Positions 40,290-48,337 of a stretch of 55,924 bases of DNA are shown here, in pieces (the stretch's first letter is position 1; each line of letters opens with the position of its first letter). The DNA is taken from contig DIFQ01000039.1 of assembly GCA_002419215.1 (NCBI GenBank), positions 11,801-67,724 of the forward strand, written 5' to 3'. Position numbers and translations under genes: made by a program. Source of the stretch: Syntrophaceae bacterium UBA5744 (lineage in GTDB: Bacteria; Desulfobacterota; Syntrophia; Syntrophales; UBA2192). A model generated the notes under the pieces. It was not told the origin of the DNA. It did no database searches and was given only the letters and a program-made list of their open reading frames with translations.

Positions 40290-41240
40290 ATGGAAAAAGA
40301 CGCGAAAATCTACGTGGCCGGGCACACCGGACTGGTCGGCACGGCGATCGTCCGGATGCTGCGGGAGCGGGGCTTTGACAAGCTTCTGCTGCGGTCCAGC
40401 TCGGAGCTCGATCTTCGCCGCCAGGCCGACGTGGAAGCCTTTTTCGAGCGGGAGAGGCCGCAGGTCGTGATCCTCGCGGCGGCCCGCGTCGGGGGCATCT
40501 GGGCAAACATGAACAACCCCGCTCCCTTCTTTTACGACAACATGATGATCCAGACGAATGTCGTTCACGCGGCCTGGCGGTTCGCCGTGGATCGGCTGCT
40601 TTTCGTCTCGAGCTCCTGCTCCTATCCCCGCCTGTGCCCGCAGCCCATGAGGGAAGAGTACATCCTGACCGGCGCCCCCGAGCCGACCAACGAAACCTAC
40701 GCCATCGCAAAGATCAGCGGCATGAAGATGATCGAGGCCTACCACCGCCAGTACGGCGTGCGTTTCTTCTCCGTCATCTTTCCGAACCTCTTCGGGCCGG
40801 GAGACAACTTCGACCCCCGGGATTCCCACGTCATCGCCGCGCTGATCCGCAGGTTCCACGAGGCCGCCGCCGCTGACCTTCCCGAGGTGCAAATCTGGGG
40901 GACCGGGCGGGCACGGCGGGAATTTCTGTTCGTGGACGACGCGGCCGACGCCTGCCTGTACTTCATGGACCGCCTCTCGGGCGGCGAGACCCTCAACGCG
41001 GGGGCGGGTACGGATATCTCGATCGGGGAACTGGCCCGGCTGATCGCAACGATTGCGGGGTATCGGGGACGGATCGCCTTCGACCCCACGAAACCGGACG
41101 GCATGCCGCAGAAGCTCCTGGACGTCTCCGCCATGAAGGCCTTCGGCTGGGCTCCCCGGGTGAGCCTCGAAGAGGGGCTCCGGAAGACCTTCGACTGGTA
41201 CGCGCGAAGCGGCGGAAAGCCCCCCGGAGTGAAGACATGA
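40290..41240 (+). CDS. GDP-L-fucose synthase-like epimerase/reductase (Fcl or ColC-type)
   Basis: The 316-aa protein is an SDR with YVAGHTGLVGTAIVRMLRER at the N-terminus, RVGGIWANMNNPAPFFYDNM, SSSCSYPRLCPQPMREEYIL, and the active site Tyr-x3-Lys in PTNETYAIAKISGMKMIEAY. NLFGPGDNFDP and SHVIAALIRRFHEA match GDP-fucose synthase. The 3,5-epimerase/4-reductase family also contains ColC, which makes GDP-colitose. With the downstream 3-dehydrase-like gene, a ColC-like role is possible. I therefore give no symbol. ATG at 40290; overlaps the next gene by four bases. Confidence 0.85.
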   Translation: MEKDAKIYVAGHTGLVGTAIVRMLRERGFDKLLLRSSSELDLRRQADVEAFFERERPQVVILAAARVGGIWANMNNPAPFFYDNMMIQTNVVHAAWRFAVDRLLFVSSSCSYPRLCPQPMREEYILTGAPEPTNETYAIAKISGMKMIEAYHRQYGVRFFSVIFPNLFGPGDNFDPRDSHVIAALIRRFHEAAAADLPEVQIWGTGRARREFLFVDDAADACLYFMDRLSGGETLNAGAGTDISIGELARLIATIAGYRGRIAFDPTKPDGMPQKLLDVSAMKAFGWAPRVSLEEGLRKTFDWYARSGGKPPGVKT

Positions 41241-42442
41241 TGCTCAAGGTCAAGATCGGCGACATCCGGATCGGCGAGGAGGAAAAGGCTTCCGTCCTGG
41301 AGTCGCTCGCGCAGGGCCAGCTCTCGGAAGGCCGGAAAACGAAGGAATTCGAGACACTCTGGGCCCGCTACATCGGCACGAAATACTGCGTGGCCGTCAA
41401 CTCCGGGTCGTCGGCCCTCCTGGCGGGCCTGCACGCCCTGATCCATGACGACCGGCGGCCAAGGATCCGCCCGGGCTGCAAGGTCATCACGTCGCCCGTC
41501 ACCTACGTGGCCACCAGCAACGCCATCGTGCTTGCGGGGATGGAGCCCGTCTATGCAGACATTGACCCCCGCACTTTCACCCTCGACATGGGTCAGGTCG
41601 AGGATGTGCTGCGGAAGGATCGAAACGGCCACGCCGTCATCCTGCCGGTCCACCTCATGGGCTACGTCAACGACATGGACGCCGTCAACGACATGGCCCG
41701 CCGGTACGGCCTGGCCGTCTTCGAGGACGCCGCCCAGGCACACGGGTCGCTCTACAAGGGACGCAAGGCGGGGTCCCTCTCGGACCTTGCCGAATACTCC
41801 TTCTACATCGCCCACAACATCCAGGTCGGCGAGATGGGGGCCGTCGTCACCGGCGACGAGGAGCTTTGCCGCCTCATCCGGAGGATCAAGGCCAACGGGC
41901 GGCTCTGTGACTGCCGGATCTGCCGGCGGGCCGAAGACAAATGCCCTCACCGTGACGCGGAGTTCGACCCGCGCTTCACCCACGACCTCATCGGGTTCAA
42001 CTTCAAGACGGCCGAGCTCCACGCGGCCATCGCGATCCCCCAGGTGACGAGGGCCGATGCCATCGTCCGGTCGAGGCAGCACAACGTGCGCACCCTCAAC
42101 GAAAAACTCGAGCCGTTCTCGGACATCTTCCAGCTGCCGCCCTACTCGGATGAGGTGAGCTACCTCGCGTACCCCCTTGTCATCCGGGATGGCCGCTGGT
42201 CCCGAAAAAAAATCATGAAGGGCCTCGGAGAGGCCGGCGTGGAGACAAGGCCCCTGTTCGGGTGCATTCCGACGCAGCAGCCGGCCTACCGGTTCCTGAA
42301 GGAGCGCTACGAGGGCAGGCTGCCCCATGCCGATTTCGCAGGGCAAAACGGGTTTTACATCGGCTGTCATCAGTACCTGGGAAAGGACCACCTGGACCAC
42401 GTTGCAGAGGCCTTTTCCGCCCTCGTCCGAAAGGGTCCGTGA
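41237..42442 (+). CDS. DegT-fold PLP/PMP enzyme with His in place of PLP lysine (3-dehydrase-like)
   Basis: The 401-aa protein has the DegT/DnrJ/EryC1/StrS fold (NSGSSALLAGLHALI, SPVTYVATSNAIVLAGMEP, VFEDAAQAHGSLYKGRKAG). At the PLP-lysine position it reads SFYIAHNIQVGEMGAVVTG, so His193 replaces Lys. Known Lys-to-His members are ColD and the CDP-sugar 3-dehydrase E1 (AscC/DdhC). These use PMP to remove the C3 hydroxyl rather than transfer an amino group. A cysteine-rich insert C224-x-C226-x2-C229-x6-C236 lies at about the place of the E1 [2Fe-2S] insert, although the distant first E1 Cys is Ala166 here. With gmd and fcl-like genes this suggests a 3,6-dideoxyhexose, but the substrate is inferred. 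Confidence 0.8.
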   Translation: MMLKVKIGDIRIGEEEKASVLESLAQGQLSEGRKTKEFETLWARYIGTKYCVAVNSGSSALLAGLHALIHDDRRPRIRPGCKVITSPVTYVATSNAIVLAGMEPVYADIDPRTFTLDMGQVEDVLRKDRNGHAVILPVHLMGYVNDMDAVNDMARRYGLAVFEDAAQAHGSLYKGRKAGSLSDLAEYSFYIAHNIQVGEMGAVVTGDEELCRLIRRIKANGRLCDCRICRRAEDKCPHRDAEFDPRFTHDLIGFNFKTAELHAAIAIPQVTRADAIVRSRQHNVRTLNEKLEPFSDIFQLPPYSDEVSYLAYPLVIRDGRWSRKKIMKGLGEAGVETRPLFGCIPTQQPAYRFLKERYEGRLPHADFAGQNGFYIGCHQYLGKDHLDHVAEAFSALVRKGP

Positions 42443-42444
42443 GC

Positions 42445-42465
42445 AGGGGGCAACCCCTTTTTTTC
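42445..42465 (+). terminator. Terminator after the sugar-nucleotide operon
   Basis: A short AGGGG-GCAA-CCCCT hairpin begins three bases after the stop codon and runs into eight T residues. The 5-bp stem is short but the T-run is strong. Confidence 0.55.
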
Positions 42466-42514
42466 CTTTGGTTTTTACCGATGACGGATGCCGGCTGACA
42501 GGACCCTATTTTTA

Positions 42515-42543
42515 TTGACTTACCGGCTTCATTATGTTATAGC
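42515..42543 (+). promoter_or_regulatory. Candidate promoter for atpZ-atpI-atpB
   Basis: TTGACT and TATAGC are 17 bp apart, about 15-20 bases before the atpZ ATG, so the leader is very short. Confidence 0.5.
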
Positions 42544-42556
42544 GCCCGAGGTTTAG

Positions 42557-42856
42557 ATGAGAGAGGGAGACAAAGAATCCAATAAGTCCATGATGCAGGC
42601 GGCCTATGCCAGCACGTTCGGCATCGCGCTCGTCCTGGGAATCTTCGGGGGCATTCTCATCGGGGCCTGGCTGGACCGAAAGCTCGGCACAGGCAACAAG
42701 TTCGCCATCCTCTTCCTCCTCGTCGGTGTATTTGCGGGATTCCGGAGCCTCTACGTGTGGATCAAGAACACGTTCGAGGACAGCTACGAAGAACCGGTCA
42801 TCAGGCGGCTGAAAGATGAACCCCACAGGAAAAGACCTCCTGCAAAGAAAAATTGA
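42557..42856 (+). CDS. atpZ: AtpZ/AtpI-family F0F1 ATP synthase accessory membrane protein
   Basis: The 99-aa protein has two hydrophobic helices (STFGIALVLGIFGGILIGAW and AILFLLVGVFAGFRSLYVWI) separated by LDRKLGTGNK. It matches the AtpZ/AtpI family of small proteins that help ATP synthase assembly or ion supply. The hydrophilic C-terminal tail ends HRKRPPAKKN. It overlaps atpI by 41 bp. Confidence 0.82.
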   Translation: MREGDKESNKSMMQAAYASTFGIALVLGIFGGILIGAWLDRKLGTGNKFAILFLLVGVFAGFRSLYVWIKNTFEDSYEEPVIRRLKDEPHRKRPPAKKN

Positions 42857-43211
42857 GATCCGGAACCTGGTCATCCTGGGCATCATGCTCCTCGTGAGCC
42901 TGCTCGCCATGCCCCACCGGTTTACGCTCGGGATCCTTGTCGGGGGCGTCATCAGCATCATCAACCTGTACTGGCTCGGCCGGGACCTCCGCGTCATCTT
43001 CTCCAACCTCTCCGGTACGGCAAAATCGGCCATGATGATCCGGTATTACATCCGGATGGCCGCCACGGCCGTGGTCTTGTATTTCGTCATCACGGAGCTG
43101 CCGATCGACATCATCGGACTTCTCGTGGGACTTTCGCTTGTCGTCATCAACATCGTCATCACGGCGGTGATCGAGTTTCAAAAAAAAATTCTTCCGGAGG
43201 AGGCTAGCTGA
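42816..43211 (+). CDS. atpI: ATP synthase subunit I-like protein
   Basis: The 131-aa protein has four predicted membrane helices (ILGIMLLVSLLAMPHRFTLG, GILVGGVISIINLYWLGRDL, RMAATAVVLYFVITELPIDI, GLSLVVINIVITAVIEFQKK). This fits the ATP synthase I family, which sits upstream of atpB and aids c-ring assembly. It is seven bases from atpB. Confidence 0.82.
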   Translation: MNPTGKDLLQRKIEIRNLVILGIMLLVSLLAMPHRFTLGILVGGVISIINLYWLGRDLRVIFSNLSGTAKSAMMIRYYIRMAATAVVLYFVITELPIDIIGLLVGLSLVVINIVITAVIEFQKKILPEEAS

Positions 43212-43217
43212 GCGAGT

Positions 43218-43871
43218 ATGCATCCTTTTTTATTCCTGCACAACAAATACATACCCGACATCATCACCTACACGTTCCTGGTCATGGCCATCCTGACCCT
43301 GCTGGGCTGGCTGGCCACGAGGCGCATGGACATCTACCCGAACAAGATCCAGAACGTGATGGAGGTCATGGTCAACGCGTTCCACAACCTCCTGATCGAC
43401 ACGATGGGCGAACACGGCAAGAAGTTCTTCCCGCTCATCGCAACCATCGGGTTCTTTATCCTCTTCTCGAACCTCATCGGCCTCATCCCCGGGTTCGACT
43501 CGCCCACGGCGAGCCTGAACACGACCGTGGCGATGGCCCTGGTGGTCTTCTTCCTCACGCACATCGTGGGGGTCCAGATCCAGGGGATGAAGTACTTCAA
43601 GCAGTTCCTCGGGCCCGTCTGGTGGCTCATCCCGCTCATGATGCCCATCGAGATCATCAGCCACCTCTCGAGGCCTCTGTCTCTCTCGGTGCGGCTATTC
43701 GGGAACATCCAGGGCGGCCACATCGTCGTGGCGGTCATCTTCGTCCTCGTCCCGCTGCTGATCCCCCTGCCCATCCTGATTTTGAAGATCCTGATCTCCG
43801 TCATCCAGACGCTGGTCTTCATGCTCCTGTCGATGATGTACATCGCCGGCGCGATGGAGGAGCATCACTAA
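43218..43871 (+). CDS. atpB: ATP synthase F0 subunit a
   Basis: Subunit a provides the ion half-channels against the c ring. The 217-aa protein has the essential arginine Arg159 in SRPLSLSVRLFGNIQGGHIV and the C-terminal helices ending MLLSMMYIAGAMEEHH. It is shorter than E. coli AtpB, as in many anaerobes. The gene normally followed by atpE; here atpE is about 8 kb away on the other strand, and a terminator follows atpB directly. Confidence 0.96.
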   Translation: MHPFLFLHNKYIPDIITYTFLVMAILTLLGWLATRRMDIYPNKIQNVMEVMVNAFHNLLIDTMGEHGKKFFPLIATIGFFILFSNLIGLIPGFDSPTASLNTTVAMALVVFFLTHIVGVQIQGMKYFKQFLGPVWWLIPLMMPIEIISHLSRPLSLSVRLFGNIQGGHIVVAVIFVLVPLLIPLPILILKILISVIQTLVFMLLSMMYIAGAMEEHH

Positions 43872-43875
43872 ACAG

Positions 43876-43910
43876 GGACTAGGGTCCAGGGTACAGGGGC
43901 CAGGGTAGGA
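43876..43910. repeat. Family A-like GGGTCCAGGGTACAGGGG words
   Basis: The words GACTAGGGTCCAGGGTACAG and GGGCCAGGGTAGG begin a few bases after the atpB stop. Only a G-rich arm is present. Confidence 0.65.
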
Positions 43911-43933
43911 AAATTCAAGACTCCGGAAACGAC

Positions 43934-43967
43934 AAAGGGTCGAGGCAAATGCCTCGACCCTTTTTTT
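43934..43967 (+). terminator. Intrinsic terminator after atpB
   Basis: An 11-bp perfect stem GGGTCGAGGCA / TGCCTCGACCC with a very short AA loop is followed by seven T residues. An A-run on the left side could let it act for the minus-strand nfnB-like gene as well. Confidence 0.9.
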
Positions 43968-43974
43968 ATCCTTT

Positions 43975-44008
43975 TTTTTCCTCGATCCTCGTTCCTCGAA
44001 CCTCGATC
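43975..44008. repeat. TCCTCGATCC/TTCCTCGAACC word repeat
   Basis: TTCCTCGATCCTCG, TTCCTCGAACCTCG and ATCCTC words fill the gap right up to the stop codon of the nfnB-like gene at 44010. Confidence 0.7.
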
Positions 44009-44009
44009 C

Positions 44010-45434
44010 TCACAAGGACATGACATAGTCATGGATCGCCCTGGCCGCCTTGCGGCCGGCGCCCATGGCGAGAATGACCGTGGCCGAGCCCGTGACGATG
44101 TCGCCGCCAGCCCAGACGCCCTTGCGGGTCGTCTCGCCGGTCTCGTCCTTCGTCACGATGTAGCCCCAGCGGTTCGTATCGAGGCCGGGAGTCGTCATCG
44201 GAATCACGGGGTTGGCCATCGTCCCGACGGAGACCACGACGGTGTCGACGTCGACGGCGTACTCGGAGCCCTTGATGACTACGGGCCTGCGCCTGCCGGA
44301 CTCATCGGGCTCTCCCAGCTCCATCCGCTGGCAGATCATCTGCCTCACCCAGCCCTTCTCGTCGCCGATGTACTCGATGGGGTTGGTAAGGAACTTGAAC
44401 TGCACGCCCTCTTGCTCGGCGTGATGGACCTCCTCGGCCCGGGCGGGCATCTCGTTTTTCGTCCTCCGGTAGATGATGGTCGCGTTCTCCGCCCCGAGGC
44501 GAAGGGCCGTGCGGACCGAATCCATGGCCACGTTGCCTCCCCCGATGACGGCCACGTTTTTCCCCTTGGCGATGGGCGTGTCGTACTCGGGGAACCGGTA
44601 GGCCTTCATGAGGTTGGAGCGGGTGAGGTACTCGTTGGCCGAGTAGATGCCGGAGAAATTCTCCCCGGGAATGTTCATGAAAACAGGGGCCCCGGCCCCC
44701 ACTCCCAGAAAGACCGCGTGGAAACCTTCGGCGAAGAGATCGTCGATGGTCTTCAGCCTTCCAATGGCCGCATCGGTCACGATCTTCACGCCGATTTTCC
44801 GCAGGTACTCCACCTCGGCATCGACGATTCCCTTGGGGAGACGGAACTCGGGGATCCCGTAGATCAGCACGCCCCCCGATTTGTGCAGGGCCTCGAAGAT
44901 GGTGACATCGTGACCCATCTTGACCAGGTCTCCGGCGATCGTGAGCCCCGCGGGACCGGCCCCGACGACGGCGATGCGCCGGTCCGTGGAAGCAGGCAAT
45001 GCCGGGATCTCGATCGTGCCCGCGTTTCGCTCATAATCCGCCACGAAGCGCTCCAGGCGCCCGATCGCGACGGGGTCCCACTTCTTGCCGAGGATGCAGA
45101 GCTTCTCGCACTGGTCCTCCTGGGGACAGACCCTGCCGCAGACGGCGGGCAGGCAGTTTGTCTCCTTGATCTTCCGGGCGGCCCCCAGGAAGTCCCCGTC
45201 GGCCACGAGCCGAACAAAGCCCGGGATGTCGATGTCCACGGGGCAGCCCGACACGCAACCGGGTTTCTTGCACTGGATGCAGCGTTTCGCCTCCAGCACG
45301 GCCGTCTCCGGCGAGTACCCCGTCGGGACCTCGTCGAAATTGGTGACCCGCAGCCTGGGATCTTGCTCCGGCATGGGCTGCCGGGGAATCCGCTCCTTCT
45401 TCTCTTTCTTGTCGGTCTTTTCCGGTTCAGTCAT
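44010..45434 (-). CDS. NfnB/GltA-like NADPH oxidoreductase subunit (glutamate synthase small-subunit family)
   Basis: The 474-aa flavoprotein has an N-terminal double-cluster region (AKRCIQCKKPGCVSGCPVDI and CGRVCPQEDQCEKLCIL), an FAD motif VVGAGPAGLTIAGDLVKMG, and an NAD(P)H motif VAVIGGGNVAMDSVRTALRL with YRRTKNEMPARAEE. The C-terminus has GVWAGGDIVTGSATVILAMG. This is the homotetrameric GltA/NfnB/SudA family. Pairing with an NfnA/SudB-like gene, overlapping by 8 bp, favours an NfnAB-type NAD/ferredoxin:NADP oxidoreductase over glutamate synthase, since no gltB is near. It closes the redox cluster. Confidence 0.9.
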   Translation of the reverse strand: MTEPEKTDKKEKKERIPRQPMPEQDPRLRVTNFDEVPTGYSPETAVLEAKRCIQCKKPGCVSGCPVDIDIPGFVRLVADGDFLGAARKIKETNCLPAVCGRVCPQEDQCEKLCILGKKWDPVAIGRLERFVADYERNAGTIEIPALPASTDRRIAVVGAGPAGLTIAGDLVKMGHDVTIFEALHKSGGVLIYGIPEFRLPKGIVDAEVEYLRKIGVKIVTDAAIGRLKTIDDLFAEGFHAVFLGVGAGAPVFMNIPGENFSGIYSANEYLTRSNLMKAYRFPEYDTPIAKGKNVAVIGGGNVAMDSVRTALRLGAENATIIYRRTKNEMPARAEEVHHAEQEGVQFKFLTNPIEYIGDEKGWVRQMICQRMELGEPDESGRRRPVVIKGSEYAVDVDTVVVSVGTMANPVIPMTTPGLDTNRWGYIVTKDETGETTRKGVWAGGDIVTGSATVILAMGAGRKAARAIHDYVMSL

Positions 45435-46260
45435 TCTTTCCGCACCTGCAACGTTCTTTCGCTTCCTGTTCCTGGTCGACGTACATCCGGAGACGGCTCA
45501 TCAGGAGCCCGAAATCCACCTCGTGACCGTCGAACTCGGGGCCGTCCACGCAGGTGAACTTCGTCTTCCCGCCCACGGTGACCCGGCAGGCCCCGCACAT
45601 CCCCGTCCCGTCCACCATGATGGGGTTGAGGCTCACAAGGGTCTTGATGTGATGGGGACGGGTCACATTGGCCACGACGCGCATCATGGGAACGGGGCCG
45701 ATGGCGAAAACCCGGTCGATCTTCGTTCCGGCAGCGATCAGGTCCCGCAACACATCGCTCACAAAACCGTGGAAGCCGTAGCTTCCGTCATCTGTGGTGA
45801 CGTGAAGCTCGTCGCTTGCGCCTCTCGTTTCGTCCTCGAGGATGAGCATCTTTTTCGTCCGGGCCCCGATGATGGATATGACCCGGGTCCCCTTCTCCTT
45901 GAGCGCCTTCGCGATGGGGTAGAGCACCCCGATGCCCACGCCGCCGCCGACGCAGACGGCCGTTTTGAACCCGTCGATCTCCGTGGGGTGCCCCAGGGGC
46001 CCCAGGACATGCTGAATGACATCGCCGGGTTCGAGCTGCGCCAGCTGGTCCGTCGTCTTGCCGACGACCTGGTAGATGATCGTCAGCGTCCCCTTCACGG
46101 GGTCCGAGTCGACGATGGTCAGCGGGATGCGCTCCCCCTTGTCGTCGATCATGAGGATGACGAACTGGCCGGCCTTGCGCTTTTTCGCGATTTCGGGCGC
46201 CTCGAAAACCGTCTTGACGATGTTCTCGGAGAGAACGATCTTTTCCGTGATCCTGTGCAA
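45427..46260 (-). CDS. NfnA/SudB-like FAD/NAD-binding, [2Fe-2S] subunit
   Basis: The 277-aa protein opens LHRITEKIVLSENIVKTVFE then APEIAKKRKAGQFVILMIDD, and has an FAD/NAD-binding ferredoxin-reductase fold (AVCVGGGVGIGVLYPIAKAL). A C-terminal [2Fe-2S] region (GTGMCGACRVTVGGKTKFTC, then VDGPEFDGHEVDF) is of the dihydroorotate-dehydrogenase B type. With NfnB it would form an electron-bifurcating transhydrogenase or sulfide dehydrogenase. Start: TTG at 46260 has a strong AAGGAGG nine bases upstream. ATG at 46284 or TTG at 46302 are open too but less well placed. Confidence 0.88.
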   Translation of the reverse strand: MHRITEKIVLSENIVKTVFEAPEIAKKRKAGQFVILMIDDKGERIPLTIVDSDPVKGTLTIIYQVVGKTTDQLAQLEPGDVIQHVLGPLGHPTEIDGFKTAVCVGGGVGIGVLYPIAKALKEKGTRVISIIGARTKKMLILEDETRGASDELHVTTDDGSYGFHGFVSDVLRDLIAAGTKIDRVFAIGPVPMMRVVANVTRPHHIKTLVSLNPIMVDGTGMCGACRVTVGGKTKFTCVDGPEFDGHEVDFGLLMSRLRMYVDQEQEAKERCRCGKND

Positions 46261-46269
46261 CGCCTTTGT

Positions 46270-46276
46270 CCTCCTT
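46270..46276 (-). promoter_or_regulatory. Ribosome binding site that fixes the nfnA-like TTG start
   Basis: AAGGAGG on the minus strand lies nine bases before the TTG at 46260 and is downstream of the other possible starts, so it supports the shorter reading. Confidence 0.6.
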
Positions 46277-46316
46277 GCCTTCATTCGCGAGACGGGTTTC
46301 AATCACCTCCGCTCAT

Positions 46317-46343
46317 AAAAAGAGGGAGCCAGAAGGCTCCCTC
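46317..46343 (-). terminator. Intrinsic terminator/attenuator between Flox-like and Nfn-like genes
   Basis: On the minus strand GAGGGAGCC-TTCT-GGCTCCCTC is a perfect 9-bp hairpin followed by five T residues. It ends about 55 bp before the nfnA-like TTG start and begins about 25 bp after the stop codon of the FAD/NAD gene. Any nfnAB transcript must read through it or start in the short gap. Confidence 0.85.
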
Positions 46344-46367
46344 CGATCCCTTCCCTGTGTGTGGTGC

Positions 46368-47234
46368 TTAGTATTCTTTCGTCAGTTTGTCAAGCTCCGC
46401 CAGGCTGAACACCGGTCCGTCCTTGCAGACGTACTTGCTGCCCACGTTGCAGCGCCCGCACTTGCCGATGCCGCACTTCATCCGCATCTCGAGGGAGGTG
46501 ATGATGTTCTCCTTCGAGAAGCCGAGGTCGAAGAAAACGGGCAGCGTGAAGCGGATCATGATCGGGGGGCCGCAGATGACCGTCACGGCGTTCTCCTTGC
46601 TCGGGGCCACCTCCTTGCAGACGGTGGGGACGAAGCCCTCGCGCCCCTTCCAGGTGGAGTCGCCCTTGTCGACGGTCACGTTCAGATCGATGTCGCCACG
46701 CTTTCCCCAGGCCTCCAGCTCATCCTTGTAGAGAAGCAGCCCCGGCGAGCGAGCGCCGTAAACGACGGTGATCTTCCCGAAGCGCTTGCGGTTCTCCTCG
46801 AAGATCATGTAGTTGATGAGCGAGCGAAGGGTCGTGAAGGCGAACCCGCCGCCCACGATGACGATGTTCTTCCCCTCGAGAAACTCGATGGGCCAGGAGT
46901 TGCCCAGCGGGCCCCGCACGCCCATGAGGGTCCCTTCCTCCATCTCGTGGAGAGCCGACGTCACGACACCCGCCTTCTGGACGGTGAACTCGATGTATCC
47001 CTTCTGGGTTGGCGAGGAGGCGATGCCGATGGGCGACTCGCCCTTTCCGAAGAGGGAAAGCTCGGCGAACTGCCCGGGGATGTATTTGAAGCGTTCCTCG
47101 TCCTCCTTGTTCACAAAGGCCAGGCGGAAGGTCTTGATGTCCTTCGAGTCCACCTCCGTGATGATCTTGATGACCTCCACGGGCATGGGCACGTAGGGGT
47201 TCTCGGCGACGATCTGCTGTAACGGCTTCTGCAT
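46368..47234 (-). CDS. Flox-like FAD/NAD-binding subunit (FloxA / anaerobic sulfite reductase B-like)
   Basis: The 288-aa protein has a ferredoxin-reductase-like fold: FAD part KTFRLAFVNKEDEERFKYIP-GQFAELSLFG, then GSPIGIASSPTQKG-like sequence, and NAD part GKNIVIVGGGFAFTTLRSLI. The C-terminal [2Fe-2S] motif is CGIGKCGRCNVGSKYVC (C-x4-C-x2-C-x7-C). In FloxABCD-HdrABC systems this subunit would oxidise NADH. ATG at 47234 has GGAGA upstream; a longer reading adds 15 residues unlike the family. It lies 19 bp after the Fe-S gene. Confidence 0.87.
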   Translation of the reverse strand: MQKPLQQIVAENPYVPMPVEVIKIITEVDSKDIKTFRLAFVNKEDEERFKYIPGQFAELSLFGKGESPIGIASSPTQKGYIEFTVQKAGVVTSALHEMEEGTLMGVRGPLGNSWPIEFLEGKNIVIVGGGFAFTTLRSLINYMIFEENRKRFGKITVVYGARSPGLLLYKDELEAWGKRGDIDLNVTVDKGDSTWKGREGFVPTVCKEVAPSKENAVTVICGPPIMIRFTLPVFFDLGFSKENIITSLEMRMKCGIGKCGRCNVGSKYVCKDGPVFSLAELDKLTKEY

Positions 47235-47253
47235 CGGTGGGTCTCCTCTGATC

Positions 47254-48279
47254 CTAGAGTTTCGAAATATCCTCGACAATCTTGCGGATGTCGATGTTGA
47301 CGGGACAGGACATCACGCAGCGCCCGCAGCCCACGCAGGCGATGGCGTCGAAGTTGTCCACGTAGTACTTGAACTTGTGCATCAGGCGCTGGCGCCAGCG
47401 CTGCTTCTGGCTCGTCCGGGGGTTATGTCCCGAGGTCTCTTTCGTGAAGAGCGGGAACATGCAGGAGTCCCAGTTGCGGATCCGCGCCCCGTCGTCGCCC
47501 TTTATCTCGTCGCTGATGTCGAAGCAGTGGCAGGTCGGGCACACGTAGGTGCAGGTCCCGCAGGCCAGGCACTTGCCGGCGATCGTGTCCCAGAAGGGAT
47601 GCTCGAAGCTCACATCGAGGATGGGCTTGATGGCCCGTCCGGGGATCTTCTTCTTGATCTCGGCTGCGGACTGCTCGGCGATGGCCTGTTTCTTCGCCTC
47701 GGCGGCGGCATCGGCGGCCGTGGCCTCGCCGAACCAGGGTGCCAGGGCCTCGCCTTTCGGCGTCAGGAATTCCACGAGGTAGTTTTCTCCCAGGTCCGTG
47801 AGCATCAGGTCGGCCCCCTGCGTCGAGGTGGGGCTCCCATCGACGGACGTGCAGAAACAGGTCGAATAGGGAGGATGCACGCAGGCCAGCGAGATGACCG
47901 TTCCTTTCTTTCGCTTCTCGATGTAGTAGGGGTCTTTCCACTTCTCCTGGTCGAAGAGCATATCCAGAAGGGCGACACTGCGGGCATCGCAGGGGCGCGC
48001 CCCGAAGAGAACGAACTCCTCCGCGTCGGCGGGCATGGCGGCAAAGACCATCCCCTTGGGGCTCCGCGTGTATTTCATGAGGAGCTCCGAGTGGGGGAAG
48101 AAGACCTTCTTTGGCGCGTTCTTCGTGTTGGCAAAGGAGGTGAGCGGCTCCATCCCCGGCTCGAGGATCTTGAACAGGACGTTGTCTTCGTCCTTTACCG
48201 GCGCATAGACGGTTTTTTCGGCGGCCAACTTCTTCACGATGCCGGAAAGTTTGTCCTTCTTGAGCAGTTTCTTTTCCAT
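47254..48279 (-). CDS. 4Fe-4S dicluster protein (FloxB / anaerobic sulfite reductase A-like)
   Basis: The 341-aa protein has a non-cluster N-terminal domain (FGARPCDARSVALLDMLFDQ, ISLACVHPPYSTCFC) and a C-terminal dicluster domain, CLACGTCTYVCPTCHC near residue 237 and CVGCGRCVMSCPVNI near residue 315. This matches the anaerobic sulfite reductase A/FloxB family that carries electrons between the FAD/NAD subunit and Hdr. It shares layout and ending with the FrhB-like protein at 49900. It lies 58 bp after hdrB. Confidence 0.86.
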   Translation of the reverse strand: MEKKLLKKDKLSGIVKKLAAEKTVYAPVKDEDNVLFKILEPGMEPLTSFANTKNAPKKVFFPHSELLMKYTRSPKGMVFAAMPADAEEFVLFGARPCDARSVALLDMLFDQEKWKDPYYIEKRKKGTVISLACVHPPYSTCFCTSVDGSPTSTQGADLMLTDLGENYLVEFLTPKGEALAPWFGEATAADAAAEAKKQAIAEQSAAEIKKKIPGRAIKPILDVSFEHPFWDTIAGKCLACGTCTYVCPTCHCFDISDEIKGDDGARIRNWDSCMFPLFTKETSGHNPRTSQKQRWRQRLMHKFKYYVDNFDAIACVGCGRCVMSCPVNIDIRKIVEDISKL

Positions 48280-48337
48280 GGCGTTCCTTGTCTGAGAAAT
48301 TCTGCATTCCCCCGCATTCAGGGGACGGGTTCAATCC

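Noticed and set aside
44010..45434. Glutamate synthase small subunit as the function of the NfnB-like gene.
   Set aside because: No large subunit is nearby, and the gene overlaps an NfnA/SudB-like partner within a redox cluster, so an NfnAB-type role fits better. The alternative cannot be excluded by sequence alone.
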